A DNA stretch of 64,000 nucleotides from Candidatus Peribacter sp. (GCA_030647195.1 JAUSKD010000045.1:19849-83848), one strand, 5' to 3'; counted from the first letter of the stretch, positions 32,421 through 41,477 are shown. Made by a program: numbers and translations. The notes: a model not told the origin generated them from the sequence alone.

Positions 32421-32858
32421 ATGAACTTCCTCCGTGCGATCTCCGGCCTTCCCGGGCTTCTCAAACGGCCTGCATTCGTGGCCCAGGTCATCGCGACGGA
32501 TTTTCTGCCGTGGGTCCTCTGGGAGGAGCCGAAGAACATCCTGCGCGGGTACTTCGCGTACGCCAGAGCGTTCTCGGAAATTCTGTCCGTGCCGTTCCTG
32601 CTCAGGTCGCTCATGAGTCCCTGGAAGGGTATTGCGGAGGAGATGCCGAGCATCGTCCGGTGGGACCAGTTTCTGCAGGCGTTCTTCGTCAACCTGGTGA
32701 CGCGGATGATCGGCATGGTCATCCGGTTGGTCGCGATCATCCTCTCCCTCGTCCTGCAGGTTTTGCTCTTCGCGCTATTCGTTGTGCTCTTCGTGGGATG
32801 GTTCGTCTTCCCGCTTGTCGCGATCGGCATTCTCGCCGTTGTGTTCATCATTGTCTGA
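32421..32858 (+). CDS. Small membrane protein in operon with the Clp-like ATPase
   Basis: 145 residues. The N-terminal half is amphipathic (MNFLRAISGLPGLLKRP, then WEEPKNILRGYFAYAR), and two strong hydrophobic segments fill the C-terminal 60 residues. No family recognised. The stop is 1 nt before the ATG of the AAA+ gene, so the two are translationally linked and probably work together at the membrane, for instance as a substrate-presenting or anchoring partner. That role is inferred from context only. Confidence 0.8.
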   Translation: MNFLRAISGLPGLLKRPAFVAQVIATDFLPWVLWEEPKNILRGYFAYARAFSEILSVPFLLRSLMSPWKGIAEEMPSIVRWDQFLQAFFVNLVTRMIGMVIRLVAIILSLVLQVLLFALFVVLFVGWFVFPLVAIGILAVVFIIV

Positions 32859-32859
32859 C

Positions 32860-35274
32860 ATGGCCTCTACGATCGATATCACCGGCACACGCACCTGCCT
32901 CGCAGCCATCCTGACCGGGCTCTTTTTCAGCCTGGCGACGTGGCTCGGCACGGCGGTGCTGTTCGGCGCCATCTTCCTGTTCGCGGAAGAGAGCAGCCAG
33001 TGGACGGCGGCGGGGCTGCTGGCCGCACTGATCCTTGCCGCACTCTTCATCATCCGGCGCTTCATCGTAGACCGGTTGGGGGACGATGCGCACCTCGCGC
33101 TCAATGCAAAGACAGCGGCGGACCGCCTGCCGCTCGATCTGGTCGTGCACCTGCATGATTTCACTTCTGTTTCCACAGCAGAGCTGCTGCGATCTGCCCT
33201 GACATCTTCACGCGGCAGATTCCTGCTCGCACAGATGGCCGCGCGGCCCGAGGTGGCGTGGGAGTGCCTGCGCGAAACCGCCCAGGACCTCGATGCGTCC
33301 GCGTTCCTCGATGAGGCAGCGCAGCGTCTGCCGGAGTTTGGCAAGAAAATGATTTCAGCGCCGTACATTCTGTACCTGCTCTTCGAGAAGAGTCCGTTGT
33401 CCGCGGAATTCCTGAATGGTCTCGATCTCTCTCTGCAGGATCTGAAGGCCATGCTCACGTGGGAGAAATTCCACACGCTCATGCCCAAAAAACATATGAT
33501 GTTCAGTCCGCACGTGCTCATCCGCACCTTCGGCGGGCTCGAGAAATCATGGATGCTGGGGTACACGAGTGCGTTAGACCGTCTCACGAGTGAAATCACC
33601 AGCGAAATTCTCTGGAAGGATGACCGTTCTGTGCTCCTGCACGCGCCGATGATCGAAGAGGCGCACCGCATCCTCGCGCGGCAGGCGAATCACAACATTC
33701 TCGTGGTCGGGCCGCAGGGAGTGGGCAAAACGACATTTGTGGAAAATGCCTTGTATCAACTTCGCCGCAGCGAGGTGAAAGAATCAAAATCCACGACCAG
33801 GATCCTCACGCTCAGGACCGCGGAGTTGCTGTCGGGCGGCGCGCCCTCCGACACGTTCCTGCTGCAGGCGCTCCGGCAGGCAGAGAAGACGGGGCACTAC
33901 GTGCTGGTCATCGAGAATATTGCGCTGCTGCTTGCGTCCGCCGATTCCAAAGTGCTGACGGTGCTGCAGAAACTGCTGGAGACGAAGAATATTTCGGTGA
34001 TCGGCATTGCGCGTACAGAGGATTATCACGACGTCATCAAGCGCTCCACGGCGGTCGAGAGTCTCTTCTCGGTGTTGCCCCTGGAAGAACCGAAGGACGA
34101 GGAAATTCTGGCGGTCCTGATGGAGCAGCACTTCCGTCTGGAGCATGCGCTCCACGTTACGGTCACGTACAAGGCACTGCAGGCCATTCTCACGCTCACA
34201 CGCCGCTATCTCGGCAGGGGAGCATTCCCCGGCAAGGCCGTTTCTGTCATGACGGATGCCATGGCGGCCGCGCACAAGGCGCGGGTGAGCGCCGTCATCG
34301 AGCCGCACATTCGCGAGATCGTTTCGCGCACCTCGCACGTGGACGTGACGGACGTGAAGGAAGGTGAGCGTGACCGGCTCCTGAAGCTCGAAGAGACGAT
34401 GCGCGCCTCGGTGATCGGACAGGAGGTCGCGGTGCATGCGGTGGCCAGCGCCCTCAAGCGTGCGCGCCTGGATGTCGGCGCCGGCAAGCGGCCGCTCGGC
34501 ACGTTCCTCTTTCTGGGTCCCACGGGAGTCGGCAAGACGCAGACCGCCAAGACGCTGGCCGAGGTGTACTTCGGCGCCGCGGACCGCATGATCCGCCTCG
34601 ACATGAACGAGTACTCCACCGAAGCCAGCATCGAGGGCATTCTGGGATCGCCGCAGGCCGGCAAAGATCATGCCGAGGGGTTCCTGACCAAGCGCATTCA
34701 GGATCAGCCGTTCTCGCTGCTGCTCCTCGATGAAATGGAGAAGGCACATCCCTCCGTCGTCAACCTGTTCCTGCAGGTGCTGGATGAAGGCGTGCTGATC
34801 GACCATCACGGGGTGAAGACGGATTTCCGCAACACGATCATCATCGCGACCTCGAATGCCGGAGCGCTCTTCATCCGGGATTTCGTATCAAAGAATCCCA
34901 CGGTGGACCCCGGGACCTTCAAGAAGGCGGTAACCGATACGGTCCTTGCCCAGAAGATCTTCTCGCCTGAGTTCATCAACCGCTTCGACGAGGTCGTTGT
35001 GTTCCAACCGCTCTCGCTTGCGGATGCCACGAAGGTGGCGTTCCTGCAGATCCGGGAAGTGGTCGCCGATATCCTGAAGAAGCGCGGCATCATCGTTCAG
35101 GTGGAGGAGCCGCTCATCCGGCAGATCGTTGCGCGCGGCTACAGCGCGGAATTCGGCGCACGTGCCATGCGGCGCGTCATCACGCAGGAGCTCGAAGATC
35201 GCATTGCCGAGGAGCTGCTCAAGCGTGACCTGAAGCGCGGTGAAACCATCGTGATCGGGCTGAAGGCGCAGTAG
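32860..35274 (+). CDS. Membrane-anchored ClpC/ClpB-type AAA+ ATPase
   Basis: 804 residues from the ATG at 32860. Two hydrophobic segments (about 12-70) replace a soluble start. A divergent Clp-N-like helical region (about 85-240) follows. AAA domain D1 has Walker A GPQGVGKT, but its Walker B position reads VLVIENIALLL instead of hhhhDE. D2 has an intact Walker A GPTGVGKT, Walker B LLLLDEMEKAHP and the arginine finger region FINRFDEVV. The family unfolds proteins, feeding ClpP or disaggregating. The membrane anchor suggests work on membrane or envelope proteins. No clpP lies in the window, so protease versus chaperone cannot be decided. Confidence 0.9.
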   Translation: MASTIDITGTRTCLAAILTGLFFSLATWLGTAVLFGAIFLFAEESSQWTAAGLLAALILAALFIIRRFIVDRLGDDAHLALNAKTAADRLPLDLVVHLHDFTSVSTAELLRSALTSSRGRFLLAQMAARPEVAWECLRETAQDLDASAFLDEAAQRLPEFGKKMISAPYILYLLFEKSPLSAEFLNGLDLSLQDLKAMLTWEKFHTLMPKKHMMFSPHVLIRTFGGLEKSWMLGYTSALDRLTSEITSEILWKDDRSVLLHAPMIEEAHRILARQANHNILVVGPQGVGKTTFVENALYQLRRSEVKESKSTTRILTLRTAELLSGGAPSDTFLLQALRQAEKTGHYVLVIENIALLLASADSKVLTVLQKLLETKNISVIGIARTEDYHDVIKRSTAVESLFSVLPLEEPKDEEILAVLMEQHFRLEHALHVTVTYKALQAILTLTRRYLGRGAFPGKAVSVMTDAMAAAHKARVSAVIEPHIREIVSRTSHVDVTDVKEGERDRLLKLEETMRASVIGQEVAVHAVASALKRARLDVGAGKRPLGTFLFLGPTGVGKTQTAKTLAEVYFGAADRMIRLDMNEYSTEASIEGILGSPQAGKDHAEGFLTKRIQDQPFSLLLLDEMEKAHPSVVNLFLQVLDEGVLIDHHGVKTDFRNTIIIATSNAGALFIRDFVSKNPTVDPGTFKKAVTDTVLAQKIFSPEFINRFDEVVVFQPLSLADATKVAFLQIREVVADILKKRGIIVQVEEPLIRQIVARGYSAEFGARAMRRVITQELEDRIAEELLKRDLKRGETIVIGLKAQ

Positions 35275-35286
35275 CCAACAGCACGC

Positions 35287-36357
35287 TCACTCGCCCATGC
35301 CCGTATAGCGCTGGACCTTCTCGAGGCTGGGATGGTAGTTCCCTTGCATGGCCCTCCGGTTCTTCCATCCTTCCAGAAGCATCGCATCGTGACCGGCGGG
35401 GATATCGATGCCGCCCGGTTTCGGAAACGTCTGCTGGTATGGCCGTTCCACGTTGGCGCGTGAGAAGGAGGAGCCGGTGTGCCCGCGCACTTTCGCCATC
35501 GCCTGCAGCAGGGAGCGGGAGGTTTCGGGGGAATGCCCGCCCGAGAGAAAAACCACCAGCAGTTCCTCGGGGATCTCGGCACGTTCGCAGATGCGCTGCC
35601 AGGCTTCTGCGCTCGCTTCGGGAATAATCCGCTCGCCGCTCGCACTCCCCGGGGCCGGGAAGCTCGTCTTGATGGCATAGGGGTGATCACTCAAGCCTTC
35701 GCGGCTGATGCCGTCGATCATTCCCCCAAGAACACGCGTCATAAGTTCTTCATTCTCCTGCAGTGTTCCGGCATTGTCCTTGGCGAACTCGGGCTCGAGG
35801 ATCGCCATCATCTGCCCGTTTTTCGCCGCCTTCCGTTGGACCTGCACCATCTGGTCGGCCGCATCGTCTGCGTGGCCCTTGCCGCAGGTGATCGTGGTGC
35901 GCGTCTTGATCAGGTGTACGCCCCACTTTTCGACAAGCTCGCGCATCCCGACGCACAACTGGTCCAGCTCTGTTGCGAGACCCGTGTTCTTGTCGAGCCC
36001 GAGCTTTTTGCCGATGACGAGGACGTTGCTGTCCCGAAGGGAATCCTGCAGGGGCTTTCCATCCGGTCCGACGAGTGAGAAGAGATCGTCGTGCACGATC
36101 GCCGCGCCGAAGTACTGATTGAGACCCGGTGTCGTCGCCAGCATCACACGCGCGGCCTTTGCTTTCTCCTGAAAGTCCGCTTCATCCCCGATGGGCACGC
36201 CGAATTGCTGCATGTGCTTGCGATGGGTTCCTTCACTCTGGTCCATGGCGAGGAAGTGCGGCGGACGGTTGGGGTCCTGCATCGCCTGTACGGTTTCTGA
36301 AAAGGTGAGCTTCTGGGGATCTTCCGGCAGAGGAGTGAGTTCGCATGGTTCGGACAT
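35287..36357 (-). CDS. Class I fructose-bisphosphate aldolase
   Basis: 356 residues. The motifs FLAMDQSEGTHRKH (like LAADES.GT), MMAILEPEF (like VPIVEPEV), the Schiff-base Lys in YAIKTSFPAPG and FLSGGHSPETSRSLLQAM (like FLSGGQSE) are all present. It cleaves fructose 1,6-bisphosphate in glycolysis without a metal. A pyrimidine-rich leader (CTTCCCTCCTCTCCC) precedes the ATG instead of a Shine-Dalgarno sequence. A tandem 16-mer lies further upstream (36389-36439). Confidence 0.93.
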   Translation of the reverse strand: MSEPCELTPLPEDPQKLTFSETVQAMQDPNRPPHFLAMDQSEGTHRKHMQQFGVPIGDEADFQEKAKAARVMLATTPGLNQYFGAAIVHDDLFSLVGPDGKPLQDSLRDSNVLVIGKKLGLDKNTGLATELDQLCVGMRELVEKWGVHLIKTRTTITCGKGHADDAADQMVQVQRKAAKNGQMMAILEPEFAKDNAGTLQENEELMTRVLGGMIDGISREGLSDHPYAIKTSFPAPGSASGERIIPEASAEAWQRICERAEIPEELLVVFLSGGHSPETSRSLLQAMAKVRGHTGSSFSRANVERPYQQTFPKPGGIDIPAGHDAMLLEGWKNRRAMQGNYHPSLEKVQRYTGMGE

Positions 36358-36388
36358 GGGAGAGGAGGGAAGTGGGAAACCGAAGACA

Positions 36389-36439
36389 GGTTGCCCATGG
36401 TATGGCAGATTCCTTTCCCGTGCGGTTGCCTATGGTATG
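36389..36439. repeat. Tandem 16-mer upstream of the aldolase gene
   Basis: GGTTGCCCATGGTATG (36389-36404) and GGTTGCCTATGGTATG (36424-36439) differ at one base and are 35 nt apart, about three helical turns. On the aldolase strand each reads CATACCAT-(G/A)GGCAACC. Possible operator pair or duplicated promoter element. Confidence 0.55.
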
Positions 36440-36508
36440 CGAAGTGACCCGTCATCCCATTGTGGACACGGGCAAGCCCTGCAGCGGGGGGAGGGGATGT
36501 CTGGTTTT

Positions 36509-37759
36509 CTAGACTTCGTGAAAGACCTGCGTGCTCCGTTTCCTGAACACGAAGACGAAGAGCATCCATGCGAGGAAGATGAGTCCGCTTCCTACGATCG
36601 TGGGGAGCCCCGGATGCAGGGTGGCGATGACACCGGCGATAATCGGGGGCAGGGCCATGGCGAGTGCCTGGAGGGACTGGTTGATGCCCAGCACTTCGCC
36701 CTGTGATTCGGGCCCGGCCAGATTCGAGACGATGGCGGTGGCGTTGGGGTGTGTGAGGCCGTTACTGACCGCGATGAACGGGAAGACCAGGTAGATGAAG
36801 GCGACGCGTTCAGGCAGCAGCAGGAAGGGGAGCGATGCCGCGAGGGTGAAGGCCGACACGCTCACGATCTGCTCGGACGAAAATCGCCGCGAGAGCGGTC
36901 GGTTGATGAGCCCCTGCGTGATGGCGATCCAGAGCCCCATGTACGCATACAGGTTGCCGATGTCGCTCTGCGTGAAGTTGAAGCGCTCGATGAGCATGAC
37001 CTGAAAGAACTGCGTGAAGAAATTGAACCCCAGCACGAGCAGGAACGAGACGAAGAGAATCGTCCTCAGGTGTGGAAACTGGAATGCGCGGCGGATGTTC
37101 CGAAAGCCGGTGAAGAGACTGATGCGCGTGCTCGTGCGGGTATGGAGCGTCTCGGGCAGGAACCGTACTACCAGAAGGATGTTGAGCCCCGCGAGGATCG
37201 CTGCGGCCCAGAAGGGGGTCGATGACGTGAACCACGGAAGGACGGTGGGATCCGCCAGCTTGCCGCCCATGAAGGGACCCAAAATGAAGCCGAGGCCGAA
37301 GGCCATGCCGATCAGGCCGAAGTTGCGTGCTTTCTCTTTGGGCTCGCTGACATCTGCAATGGCGGACTGCGCAGCCGAGATGTTGCCGCCCGTGAAGCCA
37401 TCCAAAGCGCGGCTGAGGAAGATCAGCCACACCTGTCCTGTCACGATGCCGTATCCGGTGAGCAGATAGCCCAGGAGTGTGCCGCAGAGGGCGATCATGA
37501 TGATTCTGCGCCTGCCGTAGCGGTCCGAGAGGGCGCCGAAGATGGGCGCGCCAAAGAACTGGGCGAGGGGGTACGTGGCGACCAGAAATCCGTAGAGGAT
37601 CGTCCGGGTTTCGAGTGACATGCCCGGGGGCAAAATCCCCGAGGGGCTGATCAAGAGCAGCGCCAGAATCGGGATCGCGAGACCCATACCCAAAAGATCC
37701 AGAAAGATCGTGAAGAAGAGGGTCCAGAGCACGGTACGGGGATGCTTCGGTTTGGTCAT
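36509..37759 (-). CDS. MFS transporter, TetA-like
   Basis: 416 residues from the ATG at 37759. Twelve hydrophobic segments are present. MFS motif A between helices 2 and 3 is GALSDRYGRRRI. The helix 5 region is GFILGPFMGGKLAD, like the antiporter motif C. Such proteins export drugs or small molecules by proton antiport; the substrate is unknown. TACACT (rc, near 37775) ends 11 nt before the ATG, so the leader is very short. Upstream ATG at 37792 is less likely. Confidence 0.92.
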   Translation of the reverse strand: MTKPKHPRTVLWTLFFTIFLDLLGMGLAIPILALLLISPSGILPPGMSLETRTILYGFLVATYPLAQFFGAPIFGALSDRYGRRRIIMIALCGTLLGYLLTGYGIVTGQVWLIFLSRALDGFTGGNISAAQSAIADVSEPKEKARNFGLIGMAFGLGFILGPFMGGKLADPTVLPWFTSSTPFWAAAILAGLNILLVVRFLPETLHTRTSTRISLFTGFRNIRRAFQFPHLRTILFVSFLLVLGFNFFTQFFQVMLIERFNFTQSDIGNLYAYMGLWIAITQGLINRPLSRRFSSEQIVSVSAFTLAASLPFLLLPERVAFIYLVFPFIAVSNGLTHPNATAIVSNLAGPESQGEVLGINQSLQALAMALPPIIAGVIATLHPGLPTIVGSGLIFLAWMLFVFVFRKRSTQVFHEV

Positions 37760-37802
37760 GGGGAGGTGCCAGTGTAGCGGAAGCGACATCAAGAAAGAAT
37801 GT

Positions 37803-37841
37803 CACCCTGAGGAGCGGGCAGAGCGGGTGTCTCGAAGGGTG
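37803..37841. repeat. CACCCT...AGGGTG hairpin
   Basis: CACCCT (37803-37808) pairs with AGGGTG (37836-37841). The sequence is of the CACCCTGAG...TCGAAGGGTG kind seen as short dispersed repeats in many genomes. It lies 3' of the small gene at 37849. Confidence 0.5.
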
Positions 37842-37848
37842 GTCAATT

Positions 37849-38082
37849 TCAGTTCGGGTTCGGATACTTCTGCGGGTGCAGCACGGGGTCTTCCAGGTGC
37901 AGAATGGCCTTCCATTGTTCGCGCACTGCGGGGATCTTCAGCGCATCATCCACGCGCTTTGCCGTGGCCAGCTCCTTTTCCGAGGCAGCCGTTTTCGACT
38001 CCATCACGTGCAGGTACGTCGCCACGTCATCAGGATGGAGCTCGGGAATGTTTTCGGGGGTGGGGGAGGCAGGTGAAACCAT
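37849..38082 (-). CDS. Hypothetical small protein, 77 aa
   Basis: Soluble, charged and helical, with no recognised domain. It has a Pro-rich start (SPASPTPENIPELHPDD) and a C-terminal HLEDPVLHPQKYPNPN. Coding is supported by a TATACT box (38089-38094) ending exactly 6 nt before the ATG, the leaderless layout common here. It lies between the MFS gene and a divergent receiver-domain gene. Confidence 0.65.
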   Translation of the reverse strand: MVSPASPTPENIPELHPDDVATYLHVMESKTAASEKELATAKRVDDALKIPAVREQWKAILHLEDPVLHPQKYPNPN

Positions 38083-38088
38083 CAGAAT

Positions 38089-38094
38089 AGTATA
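38089..38094 (-). promoter_or_regulatory. -10 box TATACT, leaderless start
   Basis: Six nt before the ATG at 38082. Confidence 0.55.
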
Positions 38095-38137
38095 CAGGAT
38101 TTTGGCTTATTTGTCTTCTCTTTCCACCTCCCGGCGC

Positions 38138-38143
38138 TAGAGT
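38138..38143 (+). promoter_or_regulatory. -10 box TAGAGT of the receiver-domain gene
   Basis: 22 nt before the ATG at 38166; the intervening leader ends CTTCCCATTTCTCT, pyrimidine-rich. Confidence 0.5.
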
Positions 38144-38165
38144 GATTCGCTCTTCCCATTTCTCT

Positions 38166-38576
38166 ATGCCCAATCGTCGTGTGTTTCTTGTTGATGACAG
38201 CGCTCGCGAAAGGCAGGAGGTTTCTGATGATATCCATACTTTCTGCGGTGAGGATGTCGAGATCGTGACTGAGGGCGAAGTCGGAATGGCGATTATCGCG
38301 TTTCGTCGGCTCATGGCAGAGGGCATCGGTCTCGATGCGGCCATTCTCGATTATCAATTGGAAGACCGAATGACCTCCAAACCTCTCTATCGCCAGATGC
38401 TTGCGCTGGCCCCTGAATTTGCCAGTCAACGTGTGGCACTTCGTACCTCCTTAGGCGAAGAAGAGGTGCGCGGAATGTTTGCCGAAGATGGTCTTCCATT
38501 TCCGCCGAAGTATCTCTCGAAGGGGCACCTCAGGGACATGCTTGAATGGCTCAAGTCCCTGCCGCCGGTGAAGTGA
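38166..38576 (+). CDS. Stand-alone response-regulator receiver domain
   Basis: 136 residues from the ATG at 38166; the GTG at 38142 lies within the promoter. Receiver landmarks are visible: the acidic pair in RRVFLVDDSARE, the phospho-acceptor Asp in LDAAILDYQLED, the Thr position in VALRTSLG and the Lys in PKYLSKGHL. No output domain is attached, so it may act like CheY/Spo0F by binding a partner. No histidine kinase lies nearby. Confidence 0.8.
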   Translation: MPNRRVFLVDDSARERQEVSDDIHTFCGEDVEIVTEGEVGMAIIAFRRLMAEGIGLDAAILDYQLEDRMTSKPLYRQMLALAPEFASQRVALRTSLGEEEVRGMFAEDGLPFPPKYLSKGHLRDMLEWLKSLPPVK

Positions 38577-38641
38577 GTTGAAGTGTCACCCTGCCTGCCT
38601 CATTCCCAGCCCCTTCGTCACATTTTGCACATAACCTCCAT

Positions 38642-39226
38642 TTATTTTTTGAACTGCGGGAATTTAATCTGTGGTTGAGCAAATTTTAATTGATTAAGGA
38701 ATTTAATGTCATTTTCATCAAATGGTTCAAACAAACGATATTTTTGATCGCAATTAAGCACTAATTTTTTTCCTATCAATGAGTTGTACTGTTTACCCGT
38801 AAGTGGGTCAGTAAAGTTTATTGAAAATATAATATAATCGGGATACTGCTTTTTGTATGTCCATAAAACATTGAATAGTCCTAATGGCAGAGTTTTGCCC
38901 GCGCTTAACTCATTGAAAGAACTTGTTGGTAGATCAGGTGTAACTTTATTTATGGGATTTGTATCTCTAACAAGAAATTTAATTGTGAGATTTGATGCCG
39001 ATCTTTGCCCCTCGTTTTTAAATTCGAAATTACATAAAAAAGTCGAGGAATTATTATCAAAGGATATGTCATAGTCATTCAAAACTATATTCGCTTTTTT
39101 CATTTCAAAATCAGCTTTTGTAATTTGTGAAGTATCATAATTAATGACCACAGAAAAAATTGAAACAAGTAAGGCAATAATGCCAATTACTCTGGAGGTT
39201 TCGTCGATTTGCTTTGCGGCTTTCAT
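38642..39226 (-). CDS. AT-rich membrane-anchored hypothetical protein
   Basis: 194 residues. One N-terminal membrane segment (about 13-29, VIGIIALLVSIFSVVI) precedes an extracytoplasmic beta-rich domain with CNFEFKNEGQRSASNLTIKF, the kind of phrase seen in COG1361/CARDB-like folds. Codon use is strikingly AT-rich (many AAT, ATA, TTT) against GC-rich neighbours, which suggests recent acquisition. It sits between the receiver gene and the groEL terminator, on the groEL strand. Function unknown. Confidence 0.75.
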   Translation of the reverse strand: MKAAKQIDETSRVIGIIALLVSIFSVVINYDTSQITKADFEMKKANIVLNDYDISFDNNSSTFLCNFEFKNEGQRSASNLTIKFLVRDTNPINKVTPDLPTSSFNELSAGKTLPLGLFNVLWTYKKQYPDYIIFSINFTDPLTGKQYNSLIGKKLVLNCDQKYRLFEPFDENDIKFLNQLKFAQPQIKFPQFKK

Positions 39227-39233
39227 ATGAATA

Positions 39234-39253
39234 GGGCCGCCTTGCGGCGGCCC
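39234..39253 (-). terminator. GC-rich hairpin after groEL
   Basis: GGGCCGCC (39234-39241) and GGCGGCCC (39246-39253) form a perfect 8-bp stem with loop TTGC, 10 nt after the groEL stop. The T-tail is weak (TATTCAT). Confidence 0.7.
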
Positions 39254-39262
39254 CTTAAGTAG

Positions 39263-40900
39263 CTAGAAATCCATTCCTCCACCTCCGCCACCCGGCATCT
39301 GCGGCATCGGCTCCTCCTTCTTCGGGATCTCCGTGACCGCTACTTCCAGTGTGAGGAACATGGAAGCAACTGAGGCGGCGTTCTCGAGCGCACTGCGGGT
39401 GACCTTCTTCGGGTCGATCACGCGGGCCTTCACCAGATCCTCGTACTTGCCCGTGAGCACGTTGTAGCCGTCTGCTCCCTTGAGTCCCTTCACCTTCTCG
39501 AACACGACTTCGCCCGTGATGCCGGCGTTGTCTGCGATCTGGCGGCAGGGGGCACTGAGCGCGTCACGCACGATGTCGATCCCTATCTGCTCGTCTTCGT
39601 TCTCCGACTTGAGCTTGCTGAGTGCTGGGATGGCGCGGATGTAGGCCGTGCCTCCGCCCGGGACGATGCCTTCTTCGGCTGCGGCGCGCGTGGCCGAGAG
39701 GGCGTCTTCGACGCGGTGCTGTTTCTCCTTCTGTTCGACTTCCGTGGCTGCTCCCACCTTGATGACGGCGACTCCGCCGGAGAGCTTGGCCAGACGCTCT
39801 TGCAGCTTCTCTTTGTCGAAATCGGATGTCGTCTTCTCGAGCGAGATCTTGATCTCCTTCATACGCTGCTCGATATCCCCCTTCTTGCCGTGTCCGTCGA
39901 TGACGAGGGTCTTATCCTTGTCCGCGACCACTTTGCGCGCGCGGCCCAGATCCTCGATTGTTGCACTCTCCAGCTTGAGCCCCACCTCTTCGCTGATCAT
40001 GCGGCCTCCCGTGAGGGCGGCGATGTCCTTCAGAATTTCTTTGCGGCGGTCACCGAAGGCGGGGGCCTTCACGGCGAGGGCCGAGAATGTGCCGCGGAGT
40101 TTATTGACGACCAGTGTGGCCAGTGCCTCACCTTCGACGGTCTCGGCGATGATCACGAGCTCCTTGCGGCCGCGCTGGGCCAGTGCCTCCAAAAGCGGCA
40201 GGATCTCCTGGATCGAGGTGATCTTCTTATCCGTGATGAGGATGTACGGGTTCTCGTACGCGGCCTCCATGCGGGCCGGATCCGTGATGAAGTACGGCGA
40301 GATGTACCCGTTCTCGAACTGCATGCCTTCCACCAATTCCTTTTCAATGCCCAGCGTCTGACCGGCCTCCACCGTCACGACGCCATCTTTGCCCACTTCG
40401 TCGATGATCTCGGCGATCACGTCGCCGATCTCGCTGTCCTGCGCCGAGATGTTGGCGACTGCCGCGTACTCCTCCTTCTTCGAAACGACTTTCTTCATCG
40501 CCTCAAGTTCGTGGTTCACGGCTTGAACTCCCTTCTCGATGCCCTTTTTGATGGCGATCGGGTTACTGCCCGCATTCAGATGCTTGAGACCCTCTTCCAT
40601 CATGGCGAAGGCGAGCACGGTGGCTGTCGTGGTGCCGTCACCGGCGGCGTCGTTGGTCTTGGTCGCGGCCTCGCGCACCAGCTGTGCGCCCAGATTCTCG
40701 AACGGATCCTCGAGGTCGATTTCCTTGGCGACGGAGACGCCGTCTTTGGTGACGGTCGGTCCGCCATACTTCTTCTCGATCACGGCGTTGCGGCCCTTGG
40801 GGCCCATGGTGGCGCGCACGGCCATGGTGAGCTTTTCGACGCCCTTGAAGATCTTTTTGCGTGCTTCATTTCCGAAGAGGAGTTGTTTGGCGGGTGACAT
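39263..40900 (-). CDS. groEL: Chaperonin GroEL
   Basis: 545 residues. The ATP site DGVSVAKEI and [12 protein letters not shown], the hinge VVPGGG-equivalent [12 protein letters not shown] and the flexible C-terminal Gly/Met tail ([11 protein letters not shown]) are present. Two rings encapsulate unfolded proteins together with GroES. It is second in the groES-groEL operon, behind a 66-nt pyrimidine-rich spacer without a Shine-Dalgarno sequence. It is controlled from the CIRCE promoter upstream of groES. Confidence 0.98.
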   Translation of the reverse strand: MSPAKQLLFGNEARKKIFKGVEKLTMAVRATMGPKGRNAVIEKKYGGPTVTKDGVSVAKEIDLEDPFENLGAQLVREAATKTNDAAGDGTTTATVLAFAMMEEGLKHLNAGSNPIAIKKGIEKGVQAVNHELEAMKKVVSKKEEYAAVANISAQDSEIGDVIAEIIDEVGKDGVVTVEAGQTLGIEKELVEGMQFENGYISPYFITDPARMEAAYENPYILITDKKITSIQEILPLLEALAQRGRKELVIIAETVEGEALATLVVNKLRGTFSALAVKAPAFGDRRKEILKDIAALTGGRMISEEVGLKLESATIEDLGRARKVVADKDKTLVIDGHGKKGDIEQRMKEIKISLEKTTSDFDKEKLQERLAKLSGGVAVIKVGAATEVEQKEKQHRVEDALSATRAAAEEGIVPGGGTAYIRAIPALSKLKSENEDEQIGIDIVRDALSAPCRQIADNAGITGEVVFEKVKGLKGADGYNVLTGKYEDLVKARVIDPKKVTRSALENAASVASMFLTLEVAVTEIPKKEEPMPQMPGGGGGGMDF

Positions 40901-40966
40901 AACGATAGGGGGGAGGGGAGTTAGGGAACGAGGGAAGTAGGGAAATCGGGAACTCGGGAGAAGGGA
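40901..40966 (-). repeat. Polypyrimidine TTCCC-word spacer between groES and groEL
   Basis: On the operon strand the spacer is nearly all C and T, built from TTCCC(G/T)A words including TTCCCGAGTTCCC, which also occurs in the right arm of the repeat at 19407-19436. It leads straight to the groEL ATG. It might be a ribosome standby or S1-binding site. Confidence 0.6.
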
Positions 40967-41305
40967 CTATTTCACTTTGCCGAGGATGGAATCGAGATGC
41001 AGGACTTTGACTTCGACATCTTTGCCGCTGACATCCTTCAGCTTCACGTCGTCGCCGGCGTACTTGCCGAAGAGCACGCGATCGCCCACTTTCAGGAAAT
41101 CAGAAGGGTTCGCCACGGGCTTGCCTTCGTTCATGATGCCGCCCTTGCCCAGCGCGACGACGACGCCTTCCTGCGGTTTCTCGCCGGAGGCCGTATCGGG
41201 GATCACGATGCCCGAGGCCGTCACCTGCTCTGCGGGCAGGGGATGCACGACCACGCGGTCACCCAGCGGTTCGATATTTACTTTCAGTTGCGGAATGGCT
41301 GCCAT
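40967..41305 (-). CDS. groES: Co-chaperonin GroES
   Basis: 112 residues from the ATG at 41305; the open frame to 41377 runs through the leader and CIRCE and is rejected. The core starts [17 protein letters not shown]; the mobile loop region is [19 protein letters not shown], with [16 protein letters not shown] downstream. It is slightly longer than the usual 97 residues because of N- and C-terminal extensions. It caps GroEL. The leader ends CCCCTTCCTCTTCT before the ATG. Confidence 0.97.
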   Translation of the reverse strand: MAAIPQLKVNIEPLGDRVVVHPLPAEQVTASGIVIPDTASGEKPQEGVVVALGKGGIMNEGKPVANPSDFLKVGDRVLFGKYAGDDVKLKDVSGKDVEVKVLHLDSILGKVK

Positions 41306-41363
41306 AGAAGAGGAAGGGGAAAGGGAGCGTAGAGAAGAATGTGGCGTCGACGCAGTGACGCCG

Positions 41364-41390
41364 TTAGCAGTCGGCATTTTAGAGTGCTAA
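41364..41390 (-). promoter_or_regulatory. CIRCE operator of groES-groEL
   Basis: TTAGCACTC-N9-GACTGCTAA on the operon strand, one mismatch from the consensus TTAGCACTC-N9-GAGTGCTAA. HrcA is the known repressor; its gene is not in the window. Confidence 0.9.
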
Positions 41391-41403
41391 TCGGATCAGT
41401 CAA
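41376..41403 (-). promoter_or_regulatory. groES-groEL promoter
   Basis: -35 TTGACT (41398-41403), 16-nt spacer, -10 TAAAAT (41376-41381). The CIRCE covers the -10 box and much of the spacer. Confidence 0.8.
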
Positions 41404-41433
41404 GGGGCGCCCCAAAATGACAGGAGGATTTTC

Positions 41434-41462
41434 TTGAAGTGACGGAAGATGATCACTAGAGT
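41434..41462 (+). promoter_or_regulatory. Promoter of the 41478 gene
   Basis: -35 TTGAAG (41434-41439), 17-nt spacer, -10 TAGAGT (41457-41462). The GTG start is 15 nt downstream. Confidence 0.6.
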
Positions 41463-41477
41463 GCCGCGGCAATTTTT

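Noticed and set aside
41306-41377. N-terminal extension of groES
   Set aside because: It would run through the CIRCE and leader; the family start is at 41305.
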